Source: Phenylobacterium sp. | Lineage (GTDB): Bacteria; Pseudomonadota; Alphaproteobacteria; Caulobacterales; Caulobacteraceae | Length of the DNA stretch: 64,000 nucleotides | Assembly (NCBI RefSeq): GCF_025934275.1 | Contig: NZ_JAICYI010000003.1 | Span: 1-64,000 of the forward strand | Direction: 5' to 3' | Shown here: piece after piece, positions 37,284 through 45,651 of the stretch | Layout: each line of letters starts with the position of its first letter | How positions within the stretch are numbered: position 1 is the stretch's first letter | The notes under the pieces: generated by a model | The model's database searches: none | The model's input: only the letters and a program-made list of their open reading frames with translations | What the model was told of the DNA's origin: nothing | Translations under genes and position numbers: made by a program

Positions 37284-37538
37284 ATGACGCCAATGTTGTC
37301 CATGGAAGCCTTCGCCGCCTTGGGTGCGCCGCAGCTGGTCTACGTACGCCCGGTCAAGGCGGCCGAGATCCTGGCGAGCGTGCCTTCAGCGCAGATCCAA
37401 GGCATCGAGCTCGATCCCGAGCAGACCCTCTATGCGGTGCACCGCGCCGACGGCGAGCGCCTCGCCGTCCTCACCGACAAGGAATCCGCGGTCGCCGCCG
37501 CCGTCGCCCACGAACTGGCCCCCGTTTCGGTGCATTAG
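37284..37538 (+). CDS. DUF1150 family protein
   Basis: 84 residues. Conserved alphaproteobacterial family of unknown function, usually found next to an hsp20 gene, as here (112 bases downstream). Visible features: LGAPQLVYVRPVKAAEILAS and, near the C-terminus, RLAVLTDKESAVAAAVAHEL. GGAGG lies 8 bases before ATG 37284. No membrane segment. Upstream in-frame extensions overlap hsp20 and are rejected. Confidence 0.85.
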   Translation: MTPMLSMEAFAALGAPQLVYVRPVKAAEILASVPSAQIQGIELDPEQTLYAVHRADGERLAVLTDKESAVAAAVAHELAPVSVH

Positions 37539-37569
37539 ACCGACGCGCCCGCTTGCGGAGACAACGAAG

Positions 37570-37597
37570 AGCGCCGCCGGGACTTCCCGGCGGCGCT
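37570..37597. terminator. Strong bidirectional terminator between DUF1150 gene and ptsN
   Basis: AGCGCCGCCGGGA pairs perfectly over 12-13 bases with TCCCGGCGGCGCT around a minimal loop. On the plus strand TTCGCATTT follows. Placed between converging genes (stops at 37538 and 37625), it can end both transcripts. Confidence 0.8.
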
Positions 37598-37624
37598 TCG
37601 CATTTCAGACGATCGTCGGCCGGC

Positions 37625-38107
37625 TCAGGCCGCCGAGGGCCGCGCCGCATCGGCCTCCTGGACCAACAGGGCGTGGATCGCATCGGCGGTCCGCGCCTGA
37701 CGGAGCTGCTCGCGCATCTGCGGCTGGCGTAGCAGCCGGGAGACCCGGGCCAACGCGCGCAGATGCTCGGTGTTGGCGGCCTTGGGCGCGAACAGGGCGA
37801 ACATCAGGTCGACCGGCTGGTCGTCCACGGCGTCGAACTCCACCGGGTGCTCCAGCCGCACGAAGACGCCGCGCATCCGATCGAGTCCTTCGAGCCGGGC
37901 GTGCGGCGCGGCCACCCCATGTCCGACGCCGGTCGAGCCGGCGGCTTCTCGCTCGGCGAGCGCATCCAGGAGGTCGCCGGCCTCCAGCCCGAAGCTGCGG
38001 GCCGCGATCTCGGCGATCACGGCCAGCGCCTGACGCTTCTTGGCGGCGCTCACGCGCAGGGCGATCGCGTTGCGGTCGAGTAGGTCGCCGATATTCAATT
38101 GTCTCAA
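37625..38107 (-). CDS. ptsN: PTS IIA-like nitrogen regulatory protein PtsN (EIIA-Ntr)
   Basis: About 160 residues. Receives phosphate from NPr in the nitrogen PTS and signals to potassium and nitrogen control systems. The phosphorylated His lies in GVGHGVAAPHARLEGLDR (the PHAR His). LFALFAPKAANTEHLRALAR-like C-terminal features are present. No ATG is available: TTG at 38107 (LRQLNIGDLLDR) or TTG at 38098 (NIGDLLDR) must start it, and neither has a clear ribosome-binding site. Order rpoN-hpf-ptsN is conserved in proteobacteria. Confidence 0.9.
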   Translation of the reverse strand: MRQLNIGDLLDRNAIALRVSAAKKRQALAVIAEIAARSFGLEAGDLLDALAEREAAGSTGVGHGVAAPHARLEGLDRMRGVFVRLEHPVEFDAVDDQPVDLMFALFAPKAANTEHLRALARVSRLLRQPQMREQLRQARTADAIHALLVQEADAARPSAA

Positions 38108-38172
38108 GGTTACGCTCGCAAGTGTCCGCGGCCCGCGCCAACCGGGCCCGTTACAACGGTTACCTTCAGCGC

Positions 38173-38802
38173 TCAATGCGGCGCAGTGGTTCCGTCCGCC
38201 CCATCCCCCTCCGCGCCCTTCGCGCGCTCGGGGTCGATCCACCCGATATTGCCGTCGGGGCGGCGATATACCACGGACAATCCGCCGTGCGCGGCGTTCC
38301 GGAACACGATTGTTTGAGATTCGGTCAGGTCCAGCTCCATCACCGCCATCGCCACGGTCATTGAGCGGATCGGCTTCTCCATTTCGGCGATCACCACCGG
38401 CTCCGGGTAGCCCTGCGCGACCTCGCCCGTATCGTCCTCGTCCTCCGCCTCGACGGGTTGCAGGATGAAGTACGCCGCAGTCTCGGCCTGCTTGGCCTGG
38501 GCCTGCGTGTGGTGGTCCTTCAACCGCCTGGAGTAGCGGCGGATGCGCTTTTCCATCTTCTGCATGGCCGCATCGAAGGCCATGTGGGCGTCGCCGCCGA
38601 CGCCATGGGTGGTGAGCTGGGCGCCGCTGGCCAGCGTCACGGCGCAGTCCACCTTGAAGGCCGCGCCCTCGCGGGTGACCACCACATCCGCCCCGCCGCC
38701 GCGGTCAAAGTACTTCTCGATGCTGTTGGCGATCTCGTCGGAGACCCGCGCGCGCAGGGCCTCGCCGACGTCGACGTGCTTGCCGGTGACCTGGACTTGC
38801 AT
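38173..38802 (-). CDS. hpf: Ribosome hibernation promoting factor, long form
   Basis: 209 residues. The N-terminal S30AE/HPF domain starts MQVQVTGKHVDVGEALRARV and binds the ribosome decoding centre. A linker follows, then a C-terminal dimerisation domain (about 150-195) with RSMTVAMAVMELDLTESQTI and GGLSVVYRRPDGNIGWIDPE. Having the C-terminal domain marks the long form that makes 100S ribosomes alone. It lies 74 bases downstream of rpoN. Confidence 0.94.
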   Translation of the reverse strand: MQVQVTGKHVDVGEALRARVSDEIANSIEKYFDRGGGADVVVTREGAAFKVDCAVTLASGAQLTTHGVGGDAHMAFDAAMQKMEKRIRRYSRRLKDHHTQAQAKQAETAAYFILQPVEAEDEDDTGEVAQGYPEPVVIAEMEKPIRSMTVAMAVMELDLTESQTIVFRNAAHGGLSVVYRRPDGNIGWIDPERAKGAEGDGADGTTAPH

Positions 38803-38876
38803 GTCCTGATGAACGCGCCGGCCCCCGGATGGTGTCAACGCTGAAGCCCGGCGCTCACGGGCTCTTGTGGCGCTTG

Positions 38877-40367
38877 CTAGACCGCCGCCTTGAGCATCCG
38901 CCGGCGCTCGACCGAGGAGGGGATCCGCAGAGCCTCCCGGTATTTGGCCACCGTGCGGCGGGCGATGTCGACGCCGGCTTCCTTGAGGATCTCGACGATC
39001 CGATCGTCGGAGTGCACGTCGGCCTCGTCGCGCTCGGCCTCGATCAGCTGGCGGATCTTGTGGCGAACGCTCTCGGCCGAGTGGGCCTCGCCCCCCTCGC
39101 TGGACTGGATGGCCGAGGTGAAGAAGAACTTCATCTCGAACAGGCCCCGCGGCGTCGCCATGTACTTGTTGGTGGTGACGCGGCTGACGGTGGATTCGTG
39201 CATGCCGATCGCCTCGGCCACCGTCTTCAGGTTCAGCGGCCGCAGGTGCTCGACGCCGAACGCCAGGAAGGCGTCCTGCTGGCGCACGATCTCGGAGGCG
39301 ACCTTCAGGATGGTCTTCGCCCGCTGGTCGAGGCTGCGGACCAGCCAGTTGGCCTGGGCCAGGCAATCGGAGACGAACGTCTTCTCCTGGTCCGAGCGCG
39401 CGCCCCGGCTGACCTGGGCATGATACCGCTGGTCGACCAGGAGCCGCGGCAGAGTGTCGGTGTTGAGCTCCACGTGCCAGAGCCCACCCGGTCCTTCCTT
39501 CACGAATACGTCGGGCGCGACGGGCTGGGCCGGCTCGCCGCCGAACGCCGCGCCGGGCCTGGGCGTCAGCGCCTTGAGCTCGGCGATCATCTCACGCAGG
39601 TCGTCGTCGTCGACGCCGCACGCCTTGCGCAGCGCCGCCAAGTCCCGCCGGGCGAGCAGCGGCAGGTTGGCCAGCAGCCGCTCCATGGCCGGATCGCAGC
39701 GGTCGCGCTCCACAAGCTGCAGCCGCAGGCATTCCTCGAGCGAGCGGGCGAAGACGCCGGTCGGCTCGAATCCCTGCAGCACGGCCAGCACCTGCTCCAC
39801 CCGCGCCGCATCGCAACCGAGACGGCCGGCGACTTCGGCCGCCTCCAGGCGCAGGTAGCCGCCCTCGTCGACGCCGTCGATCAGCACGCTGGCGATCACC
39901 GCTTCGACGCCCTGCAGGCCGGCTCCGGCCAACTGGTCGTGCAGGTGCTCGGGCAAGGTCTTCTCGCGCGCGAAGGCGTCCTCCAGCCCCTCCAGATCGC
40001 CGTCGAAGCCGCCCTTGCCGGCCTTCGACCAGTCGACCGCGCCGCCCGCATCCGCGCCCTGCGGCGCGTCCGGCGCGTCGCCGGTCGCCCGCTCCCCGGG
40101 CGAGGCCTCGTCGTGCGTCATGTCGAGCTCGTGGGCCGCCTCGGCGGCGTCCGCCGCCTCGCCCGCCGCAGGCTCGGCCTCCGGTTCCGCCGGCGTTTCG
40201 GTCTCAGGCTCCTCGCGCTGCAGCAGCGGGTTGCGCTCCAGCTCCGCCTCGACGAACGCCTCCAGCTCCAGGTTGGACAGCTGCAGGAGCTTGATCGCCT
40301 GTTGCAGCTGGGGGGTGATGACCAGCCCCTGCCCCTGCCGAATCTCGAGCCGCGCGCTAAGCGCCAA
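38877..40367 (-). CDS. rpoN: RNA polymerase sigma-54 factor
   Basis: 496 residues. Region I is Gln/Leu-rich (QGLVITPQLQQAIKLLQLSN), binding the enhancer-binding ATPase; an acidic linker follows (55-115). The core-binding region, a helix-turn-helix (EAIGMHESTVSRVTTNKYM) and the C-terminal RpoN box (ARRTVAKYREAL) that reads the -24 element are all intact. The start is TTG at 40367 with GGGGA six bases upstream. In Caulobacter sigma-54 drives flagellar and stalk genes. Here lptB, its usual upstream neighbour, is displaced by 3.3 kb. Confidence 0.96.
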   Translation of the reverse strand: MALSARLEIRQGQGLVITPQLQQAIKLLQLSNLELEAFVEAELERNPLLQREEPETETPAEPEAEPAAGEAADAAEAAHELDMTHDEASPGERATGDAPDAPQGADAGGAVDWSKAGKGGFDGDLEGLEDAFAREKTLPEHLHDQLAGAGLQGVEAVIASVLIDGVDEGGYLRLEAAEVAGRLGCDAARVEQVLAVLQGFEPTGVFARSLEECLRLQLVERDRCDPAMERLLANLPLLARRDLAALRKACGVDDDDLREMIAELKALTPRPGAAFGGEPAQPVAPDVFVKEGPGGLWHVELNTDTLPRLLVDQRYHAQVSRGARSDQEKTFVSDCLAQANWLVRSLDQRAKTILKVASEIVRQQDAFLAFGVEHLRPLNLKTVAEAIGMHESTVSRVTTNKYMATPRGLFEMKFFFTSAIQSSEGGEAHSAESVRHKIRQLIEAERDEADVHSDDRIVEILKEAGVDIARRTVAKYREALRIPSSVERRRMLKAAV

Positions 40368-40504
40368 GACGAATCCCCTATTGGCCTGTTTCTTGCTGGT
40401 CAGGCTAAGGGCCGAACCCCACCGATTGGTTAACTCCGCCCGCGGTTGACAGCGTCGCGCCGGCGCGGCCTCATCTCTGTCAGCAGGCTGGCGGGAGGGC
40501 CGAG

Positions 40505-41227
40505 ATGCGCCGCGCGGACCGTCTGTTCCAGATCATCCAGATTCTCCGGCGCCATCGCAGCCCCGCCACCGCCGAGGCCATCGCCGGCGAGCTCGAGACC
40601 TCCAAGCGCACCGTCTATCGCGACATCGCCGACCTGATGGCTCAGCGGGTGCCGATCCGCGGCGAGGCCGGCGTCGGTTACGTGCTGGAGAACGGCTTCG
40701 ACCTGCCGCCGCTGATGCTGACCGAATCCGAGGTCGAGGCCGCGGTGCTGGGCGCCCAGTGGGTGGCGAGCCGCGGCGATCCGGAGCTCGCCCGCGCCGC
40801 CCAGGACCTGGTCGCCAAGATCGGCGCCACAGTGCCCGAGCGACTGCGCCCGCTGATCCTCGAGCCGGCCACCCGCGCGGTGCCGAACTACCGCGCCGTG
40901 CCGGACCGGCTGGACATGGCCGCCGCGCGCCGGGCGATCCGCGCCGGGCGCAAGCTGCGCCTGGTCTATCGCGATGAGCAGGACCGCCGCACCGAGCGCA
41001 CCGTCTGGCCGTTCGCCGTCGGCTACCACGAGACGGTGCGGCTGTTGATGACCTGGTGCGAGCTCCGCCAGGATTTCCGCAGCTTCCGCACCGACCGGGT
41101 GGACGAGGCGGCCTTCCTGGAGGAGCGCTATCCGGAACGGCCGGCCGCGCTGCGGGCCCGCTGGCGCAAGGCTGCGATGGCCGAGTACGAGCGCCGGCGC
41201 GCCGCGGAAACGCGGGCGGCCGAGTAG
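40505..41227 (+). CDS. YafY-type transcriptional regulator (HTH_11 and WYL domains)
   Basis: 240 residues. The N-terminal winged helix (RRADRLFQIIQILRRHRSPA then TSKRTVYRDIADLMAQRVPI) is the DeoR-like HTH_11 domain. The C-terminal half (about 130-225) is a WYL-type ligand-binding domain with RKLRLVYRDEQDRRTERTVW and QDFRSFRTDRV. It is divergent from rpoN and the first of four plus-strand genes between rpoN and lptB; it may control the dioxygenase and reductase genes downstream. Its ligand is unknown. Confidence 0.88.
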   Translation: MRRADRLFQIIQILRRHRSPATAEAIAGELETSKRTVYRDIADLMAQRVPIRGEAGVGYVLENGFDLPPLMLTESEVEAAVLGAQWVASRGDPELARAAQDLVAKIGATVPERLRPLILEPATRAVPNYRAVPDRLDMAAARRAIRAGRKLRLVYRDEQDRRTERTVWPFAVGYHETVRLLMTWCELRQDFRSFRTDRVDEAAFLEERYPERPAALRARWRKAAMAEYERRRAAETRAAE

Positions 41228-41305
41228 CGCCCGGCCCTAGCCAGCCCCGCGGATGCCGAGCTAACCTCCTGCTCAAATCCAAGTCCAATCCCGGAGGCAG
41301 CCGCC

Positions 41306-42190
41306 GTGCCCGTCCAGCTCGCCCAACCGACCACTGACCTAAATCAGGCCCGGCGGGACCTCGACGAGCGCGGCTACTGCATCGTGCCGGGCGTGCTGTC
41401 CCGGGGCGAGATCGAGGCCCTGAGGTCGCGCCTGCAGGCGCAGGCGCACGGCGAACGTGCGCGCGGCGTCGCCTTCCACGACGGCGGCCCGGCGCGTCCC
41501 AACCAGCGGATCTGGATGCTGCTCAACAAGGGCCGGGCATTCCGCGACCTGATGCTGCATCCGATCATCGCCGAGCTGATGGGCCACCTCCTGGGCCCCG
41601 ACTTCCTGGTCTCAAGCTTCACCGCCAACATCGCCCACCCCGGCGGCGAGCCCATGGTGCTGCACACCGACCAGGGCTACGTCGGCTTCTGGACCCCGAA
41701 GCCGGTGGTCGCCAACATCGCCTGGATGCTCGACGACTTCTCCGACGCCAACGGCGGCACCCGCCTGGTTCCGGGCAGCCACCTCGACGCGGCGGCGACG
41801 CCGCGCTCCTCGGCGTACGCGCCCGACGAGCCCGCCAACATGCCGACGCTGGAGGACACCATCGCCGCCGAGGGCCCGGCCGGCTCGATCCTCTGCTTCG
41901 ACGGGCGGATCTGGCACGGCACCGGGGCCAACCGCATCGACAAGCCGCGCCACGCGCTCCTGAGCTACCACTGCCGGCCGTTCATCCGGCAGCAGGAGAA
42001 CTTCACCTTGGGTCTCGATCCGGCGATCCGCGACGCCGAGCGCCCGGCGCTGCTCAATCGGTTGGGCTTCGCCACCTGGGCGGGGCTCGGGCGCGTCGAA
42101 CTTCCCCGGCCCGCCACGCCGCTGTTCGTCACGCCCGGCCGGGTGGGCCCGCTCGGCCCCGACGGCGCCCCGCTCGATCCGCTGACCTGA
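41306..42190 (+). CDS. Phytanoyl-CoA dioxygenase family protein
   Basis: 294-residue Fe(II)/2-oxoglutarate-dependent oxygenase. The iron facial triad is His-x-Asp in MVLHTDQGYVGFW and His in IWHGTGANRIDKPRHALLSY, where Arg is the likely 2-oxoglutarate ligand. The N-terminal segment is LDERGYCIVPGVLSRGEIEA, typical of PhyH proteins. GTG at 41306 has CGGAGG 8 bases upstream. The substrate is unknown. Followed after 11 bases by an aldo/keto reductase gene, suggesting a short degradative or modification pathway. Confidence 0.82.
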   Translation: MPVQLAQPTTDLNQARRDLDERGYCIVPGVLSRGEIEALRSRLQAQAHGERARGVAFHDGGPARPNQRIWMLLNKGRAFRDLMLHPIIAELMGHLLGPDFLVSSFTANIAHPGGEPMVLHTDQGYVGFWTPKPVVANIAWMLDDFSDANGGTRLVPGSHLDAAATPRSSAYAPDEPANMPTLEDTIAAEGPAGSILCFDGRIWHGTGANRIDKPRHALLSYHCRPFIRQQENFTLGLDPAIRDAERPALLNRLGFATWAGLGRVELPRPATPLFVTPGRVGPLGPDGAPLDPLT

Positions 42191-42201
42191 GGCGCGCCGG
42201 C

Positions 42202-43182
42202 GTGCAGCTCCGCCCGTTCGGCTCGACCGGCCTGCAGATCGGCCCGCTCGGTCTCGGCAGCGTCAACTTCTCGTGGCTGACCGACGAACGGAGCTCCTTC
42301 CGCATCCTGGACGCTGCCTTCGAGCGCGGCGTGAACCTCCTCGACACGTCGGACAACTACAACGCCGGCCAGTCGGAGGCCTTGATCGGCCGCTGGTTCG
42401 CGCAAGGGAACGGCCGGCGCGAGAAGACGGTGCTGGCCACCAAGGTCTACTCCGCGCCGATGGAGTGGGGTTCGCCCGATCCGGTCCGCCGCTCGGGATC
42501 CTGGGTCGGACCGAACCAGAAAGGGCTCTCGGCCAAGCACATCCGGGAGGCCTGCGAAGGCAGCCTGAAGCGGCTCAACACCGACTACATCGACCTCTAC
42601 CAGATGCACCACGTCGATCGCGCCGCTCGCTGGGAGGAGATCTGGCAGGCGATGGAGGTGCTCGTCGCGCAAGGCAAGGTGCTCTACGTGGGCTCGTCCA
42701 ACTTCGCCGGCTGGCACATCGCCCAGGCGCAGGAGAGCGCGAAAGCCCGCCGCTTCCTGGGCCTGGTCTCCGAGCAGAGCGTCTACAACCTCATGAAGCG
42801 CGCCGTGGAGCTGGAGGTGCTGCCGGCCGCCCGCGCCTATGACATGGCCTTTTTGCCCTACAGCCCGCTGGCCGCGGGCGCCCTCGCCGGCCAGCCGCAA
42901 GGCAACGACCGCGGTCGGCGCGCCTACGCCCGCAAGGACGAGCGGGTGGAGGCCTATGAAGCGCTGTGCGGGAAGATCGGCCATGCGCCGGCCGATGTGG
43001 CGTTGGCGTGGCTCGCCTCGCGTCCCGGGGTGACGGCGCCGATCGTGGGGCCCCGCACGCTCGAGCAGTTCGAGGCCAATCTGGCCGCTGTCGAGATCAC
43101 CCTCGATGATGCAACGATGGCCGAGCTCGACAGGATCTTCCCGGGCCCCGGCGGCCCGGCCCCAGAAGCCTACGCCTGGTAG
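42202..43182 (+). CDS. Aldo/keto reductase
   Basis: 326-residue NADPH-dependent TIM-barrel reductase. Catalytic tetrad visible: Asp and Tyr in NLLDTSDNYNAGQSEALIG, Lys in VLATKVYSAPM, His in LYQMHHVDRA. SSNFAGWHIAQAQ is the usual SN-containing block and GPRTLEQFEANL near the C-terminus binds NADP. The start is GTG at 42202. Probably co-transcribed with the PhyH gene. Substrate not deducible. Confidence 0.88.
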   Translation: MQLRPFGSTGLQIGPLGLGSVNFSWLTDERSSFRILDAAFERGVNLLDTSDNYNAGQSEALIGRWFAQGNGRREKTVLATKVYSAPMEWGSPDPVRRSGSWVGPNQKGLSAKHIREACEGSLKRLNTDYIDLYQMHHVDRAARWEEIWQAMEVLVAQGKVLYVGSSNFAGWHIAQAQESAKARRFLGLVSEQSVYNLMKRAVELEVLPAARAYDMAFLPYSPLAAGALAGQPQGNDRGRRAYARKDERVEAYEALCGKIGHAPADVALAWLASRPGVTAPIVGPRTLEQFEANLAAVEITLDDATMAELDRIFPGPGGPAPEAYAW

Positions 43183-43327
43183 CGCCGCGTCCCGCCGCCT
43201 CAACGGCGAAAACGATCGTTCCGCGATGGGTCACGTTATCGGGAGCGAGCCCCCACGCGGCGAGAAATCGTCTACAATGCCAAAGAGCTCGCCAAGAGCT
43301 CGCACCAGCGTGGAAAGGAGCCTGGAA

Positions 43328-43669
43328 GTGAAGGCCTCGCCCGTGGTGGGAGGCGTGCTGGCATTGACCCTGGTTTGGGCGCAGGCCTCGGCCGCCTCTC
43401 CCAAGCAACCTCCGATGAACAACTTCGATTTCGCCTACTACACGTGCGCCGACGGCGGCGCGTTCCAAATGTCGTATGATTCGAGCACGCCGAAGACGGC
43501 GACGCTGACGACCAGCAACAACAATCGGCGATACGAGCTCGTGCGGACGCCGGTCGACCAGGGCGTGCAGTTCGCCAAGGGGCCCATCAAGTTCTGGACT
43601 GACGGCAAGAGCGTCGTGGTCGACGGAACGCAGGTCGCGTTCCGGAAGTGCCGGTTGAAGTCGAGCTGA
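43328..43669 (+). CDS. MliC-like secreted protein (C-type lysozyme inhibitor family candidate)
   Basis: 113 residues. An N-terminal signal peptide (KASPVVGGVLALTLVWAQAS then AA) precedes a domain of about 75 residues with FAYYTCADGGAFQMSYDS, NNRRYELVRTPVDQGVQFAK, IKFWTDGKSVVVDG and a closing FRKC. The order Cys-x-Asp-Gly, Tyr-Glu-Leu, Phe-Trp and a final Cys resembles the MliC fold that blocks host lysozyme. GTG at 43328 has AGGAG 7 bases upstream. Family placement is moderate; it may simply be a related periplasmic protein. Confidence 0.6.
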   Translation: MKASPVVGGVLALTLVWAQASAASPKQPPMNNFDFAYYTCADGGAFQMSYDSSTPKTATLTTSNNNRRYELVRTPVDQGVQFAKGPIKFWTDGKSVVVDGTQVAFRKCRLKSS

Positions 43670-43683
43670 CGCCAGCGGAACGT

Positions 43684-44484
43684 TCAGGCGAAGGTGTCGC
43701 CCAGATAGACGCGGCGGACCTCCGGATCGTCGACGATCTCGTCGGGCCGGCCCTCGAACAGCACCTCGCCGGCGTGGATGATCGAGGCGCGATCGATGAT
43801 GTCGAGCGTCTCGCGCACGTTGTGGTCGGTGATCAGGATGCCGATCCCGCGCTGCTTCAGGTAGGCGATCACCTCGCGGATGTCGGCGATGGCCAGGGGG
43901 TCGATGCCGGCGAACGGCTCGTCCAGCAGCATGAAGGCGGGTTCCGAGGCCAGCGCCCGGGCGATCTCCACCCGCCGTCGCTCGCCGCCCGACAGCGAGA
44001 TCGCCGGCGCGTTCCGCAGGTGCTCGATGTGGAGCTCCTCGAGCAGCTCGGTGACCATGGCGCGGGCCTGCTTGTGGTCCTTCAGCCGCAGCTCGACCAC
44101 CGCCATGACGTTCTCGCCGACCGTCATGCCGCGGAAGATCGAGGTCTCCTGCGGCAGATAACCCACGCCCATCCGGGCGCGCTGGTACATGGGAAGCTCG
44201 GTGATGTTCGCGCCGTCCAGGTAGATCGCGCCGTAATCGACCGCGATGAGACCGGTGATCATGTAGAAGCAGGTGGTCTTGCCCGCCCCGTTCGGGCCGA
44301 GCAGGCCCGCCACCTCGCCGCGGCGCAGCCGCAGCGAAACGCCCTTCACCACCGGTCGGCCGCGGAACGACTTGCCGACGTTGTCGACGACCAGCCCCTC
44401 ACCGGCCTGGCCGGGACCGCTCGCGATCCGCTCAGGCTTCAAAATGTCACCGGCGCTCGCCGGCGCCGGCCGGCTGTTGCGCAT
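43684..44484 (-). CDS. lptB: LPS export ABC transporter ATP-binding protein LptB
   Basis: 266 residues. ATPase that powers LPS extraction from the inner membrane with LptFG. Walker A GLLGPNGAGKTT, signature LSGGERRRVEIARAL, Walker B AFMLLDEPFAGID and the switch His in ILITDHNVRETL are all present. The reading from ATG 44484 overlaps lptA by 38 bases; a TTG at 44442, just after the lptA stop and behind GGTGA, could be the real start and would remove 14 residues that do not match the family core. Confidence 0.94.
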   Translation of the reverse strand: MRNSRPAPASAGDILKPERIASGPGQAGEGLVVDNVGKSFRGRPVVKGVSLRLRRGEVAGLLGPNGAGKTTCFYMITGLIAVDYGAIYLDGANITELPMYQRARMGVGYLPQETSIFRGMTVGENVMAVVELRLKDHKQARAMVTELLEELHIEHLRNAPAISLSGGERRRVEIARALASEPAFMLLDEPFAGIDPLAIADIREVIAYLKQRGIGILITDHNVRETLDIIDRASIIHAGEVLFEGRPDEIVDDPEVRRVYLGDTFA

Positions 44485-45007
44485 TGTCGGTCTTGTCGTT
44501 CGGATAGAAGACGCCGCGCACGCGGCCCGGCCGGTTGCGGCCGGTCACGTCGCTCTCCATCTGGCCGTCGCCGGTCTTGACGTTGATCACCATCCGCTTC
44601 CCGCGCATCACGTCGCGGCCGCGCACCGCAACCACGTCGCCGGTCACGGTGATGGTGTCGTTGGAGGCGAGGTACACGGCGTTGTCGCCCTTCACGCGCT
44701 GCTGCGGGGTCACATAGTAGACCGAGCCCAGGGCTTCCATGCGCACGATGTCGCCGCAGCTGTTGGTCGACGAGCCGGCCTTGGCGTTCCGGGCGGAATA
44801 GAGCTTCAGCACATCGGTGCGCAGCCGGGCGTTGTCCTGCAACGCCTCGACGTTGCCGGTCCAGGTGGAGACGCAGTCGCTGTTGCTCGCCTCCGCGTGG
44901 TCGGAGGTGATGTCGATCGGCGCCTTCGAGTTGGTGGCCAGTTGCTGGGCGAGGGCCGGCGCGGCGACGGCGAGGGCGATCGCCGCAAGGGTGGAGAGGC
45001 TCTTCAT
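44447..45007 (-). CDS. lptA: LPS transport periplasmic protein LptA
   Basis: 186 residues. Periplasmic beta-jellyroll (OstA) bridge carrying LPS. Signal peptide MKSLSTLAAIALAVAAPALA precedes APIDITSDHAEASNSDCVST, the start of the OstA repeat. ITVTGDVVAVRGRDVMRGKR is a second repeat. ATG at 45007 has GGAAG 8 bases upstream; an ATG at 45031, overlapping the lptC stop, would add eight residues and is also possible. Two cysteines (about residues 45 and 84) could form a disulfide. Confidence 0.88.
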   Translation of the reverse strand: MKSLSTLAAIALAVAAPALAQQLATNSKAPIDITSDHAEASNSDCVSTWTGNVEALQDNARLRTDVLKLYSARNAKAGSSTNSCGDIVRMEALGSVYYVTPQQRVKGDNAVYLASNDTITVTGDVVAVRGRDVMRGKRMVINVKTGDGQMESDVTGRNRPGRVRGVFYPNDKTDNAQQPAGAGERR

Positions 45008-45027
45008 CGGGCGGGCTTCCAACGCTG

Positions 45028-45648
45028 TCATTTCGGAATCAGGCGCGTGTGGACGCGGCCATTGAAGACCATGCGGTCACCTTTGTCATAAACCGCATAG
45101 GACTTCGCATCGATTTCTCCAAGTGGACCGGAGCCGTGAACCGGGCCTGAACCCACCAGCTCGCCGCTCTTGGTGTCGAACTGCGAGGCGGCGGTTTCGA
45201 AGGCGCCTTTGTTGGAGGCGAGCCGCACCCCGCCGCTCACTTCCAGCTTGCCGGTGTTCTCGTGGAAGACTCCCCTTCGGGCGATGATCCGCATGGGATC
45301 GGGCCCCTGCTCGTCGAGCACCAGGGCCGGACGGTCGAGATAGACCTTCTGGTACTCCTGCGGATCACGCGTGGCGCTGGCGGCGGTCAGCGCGAAGGCT
45401 CGGCCGCGGTCGTCGCGGCCGACGAAGCGCGGATTGATCAGCCGGATCGGCTGGTTGGTCTCCTGGCTCGCCTCAGGGCCGGGTTTGGAGGCGTTGTAGA
45501 CCACCGACGCTCCCAGCCCGAGGAGGATCAGGAGGATGATCCCGGGCACGACGAGGCGCAGGGCGCGGACCACGCGCGAGCGCCGCCGCCAGCGCTCGAT
45601 GCCGCCGCGGACCGGCTCCCCCAAGCTCTCGGGCGCCGCCATCCCCAA
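45028..45648 (-). CDS. lptC: LPS export protein LptC
   Basis: 206 residues. One N-terminal transmembrane helix (LRLVVPGIILLILLGLGASV, about 30-50) anchors a periplasmic beta-jellyroll domain that takes LPS from LptFG and hands it to LptA. INPRFVGRDDRGRAFALTAA is the typical start of that domain. It sits between rnd (3 bases upstream) and lptA in one transcript. Confidence 0.9.
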   Translation of the reverse strand: MGMAAPESLGEPVRGGIERWRRRSRVVRALRLVVPGIILLILLGLGASVVYNASKPGPEASQETNQPIRLINPRFVGRDDRGRAFALTAASATRDPQEYQKVYLDRPALVLDEQGPDPMRIIARRGVFHENTGKLEVSGGVRLASNKGAFETAASQFDTKSGELVGSGPVHGSGPLGEIDAKSYAVYDKGDRMVFNGRVHTRLIPK

Positions 45649-45651
45649 ACC

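Noticed and set aside
44433-44484. Start of lptB at ATG 44484 as certain
   Set aside because: It overlaps lptA by 38 bases and lacks a ribosome-binding site. It is kept as the feature boundary, but TTG at 44442 is an equally good start.
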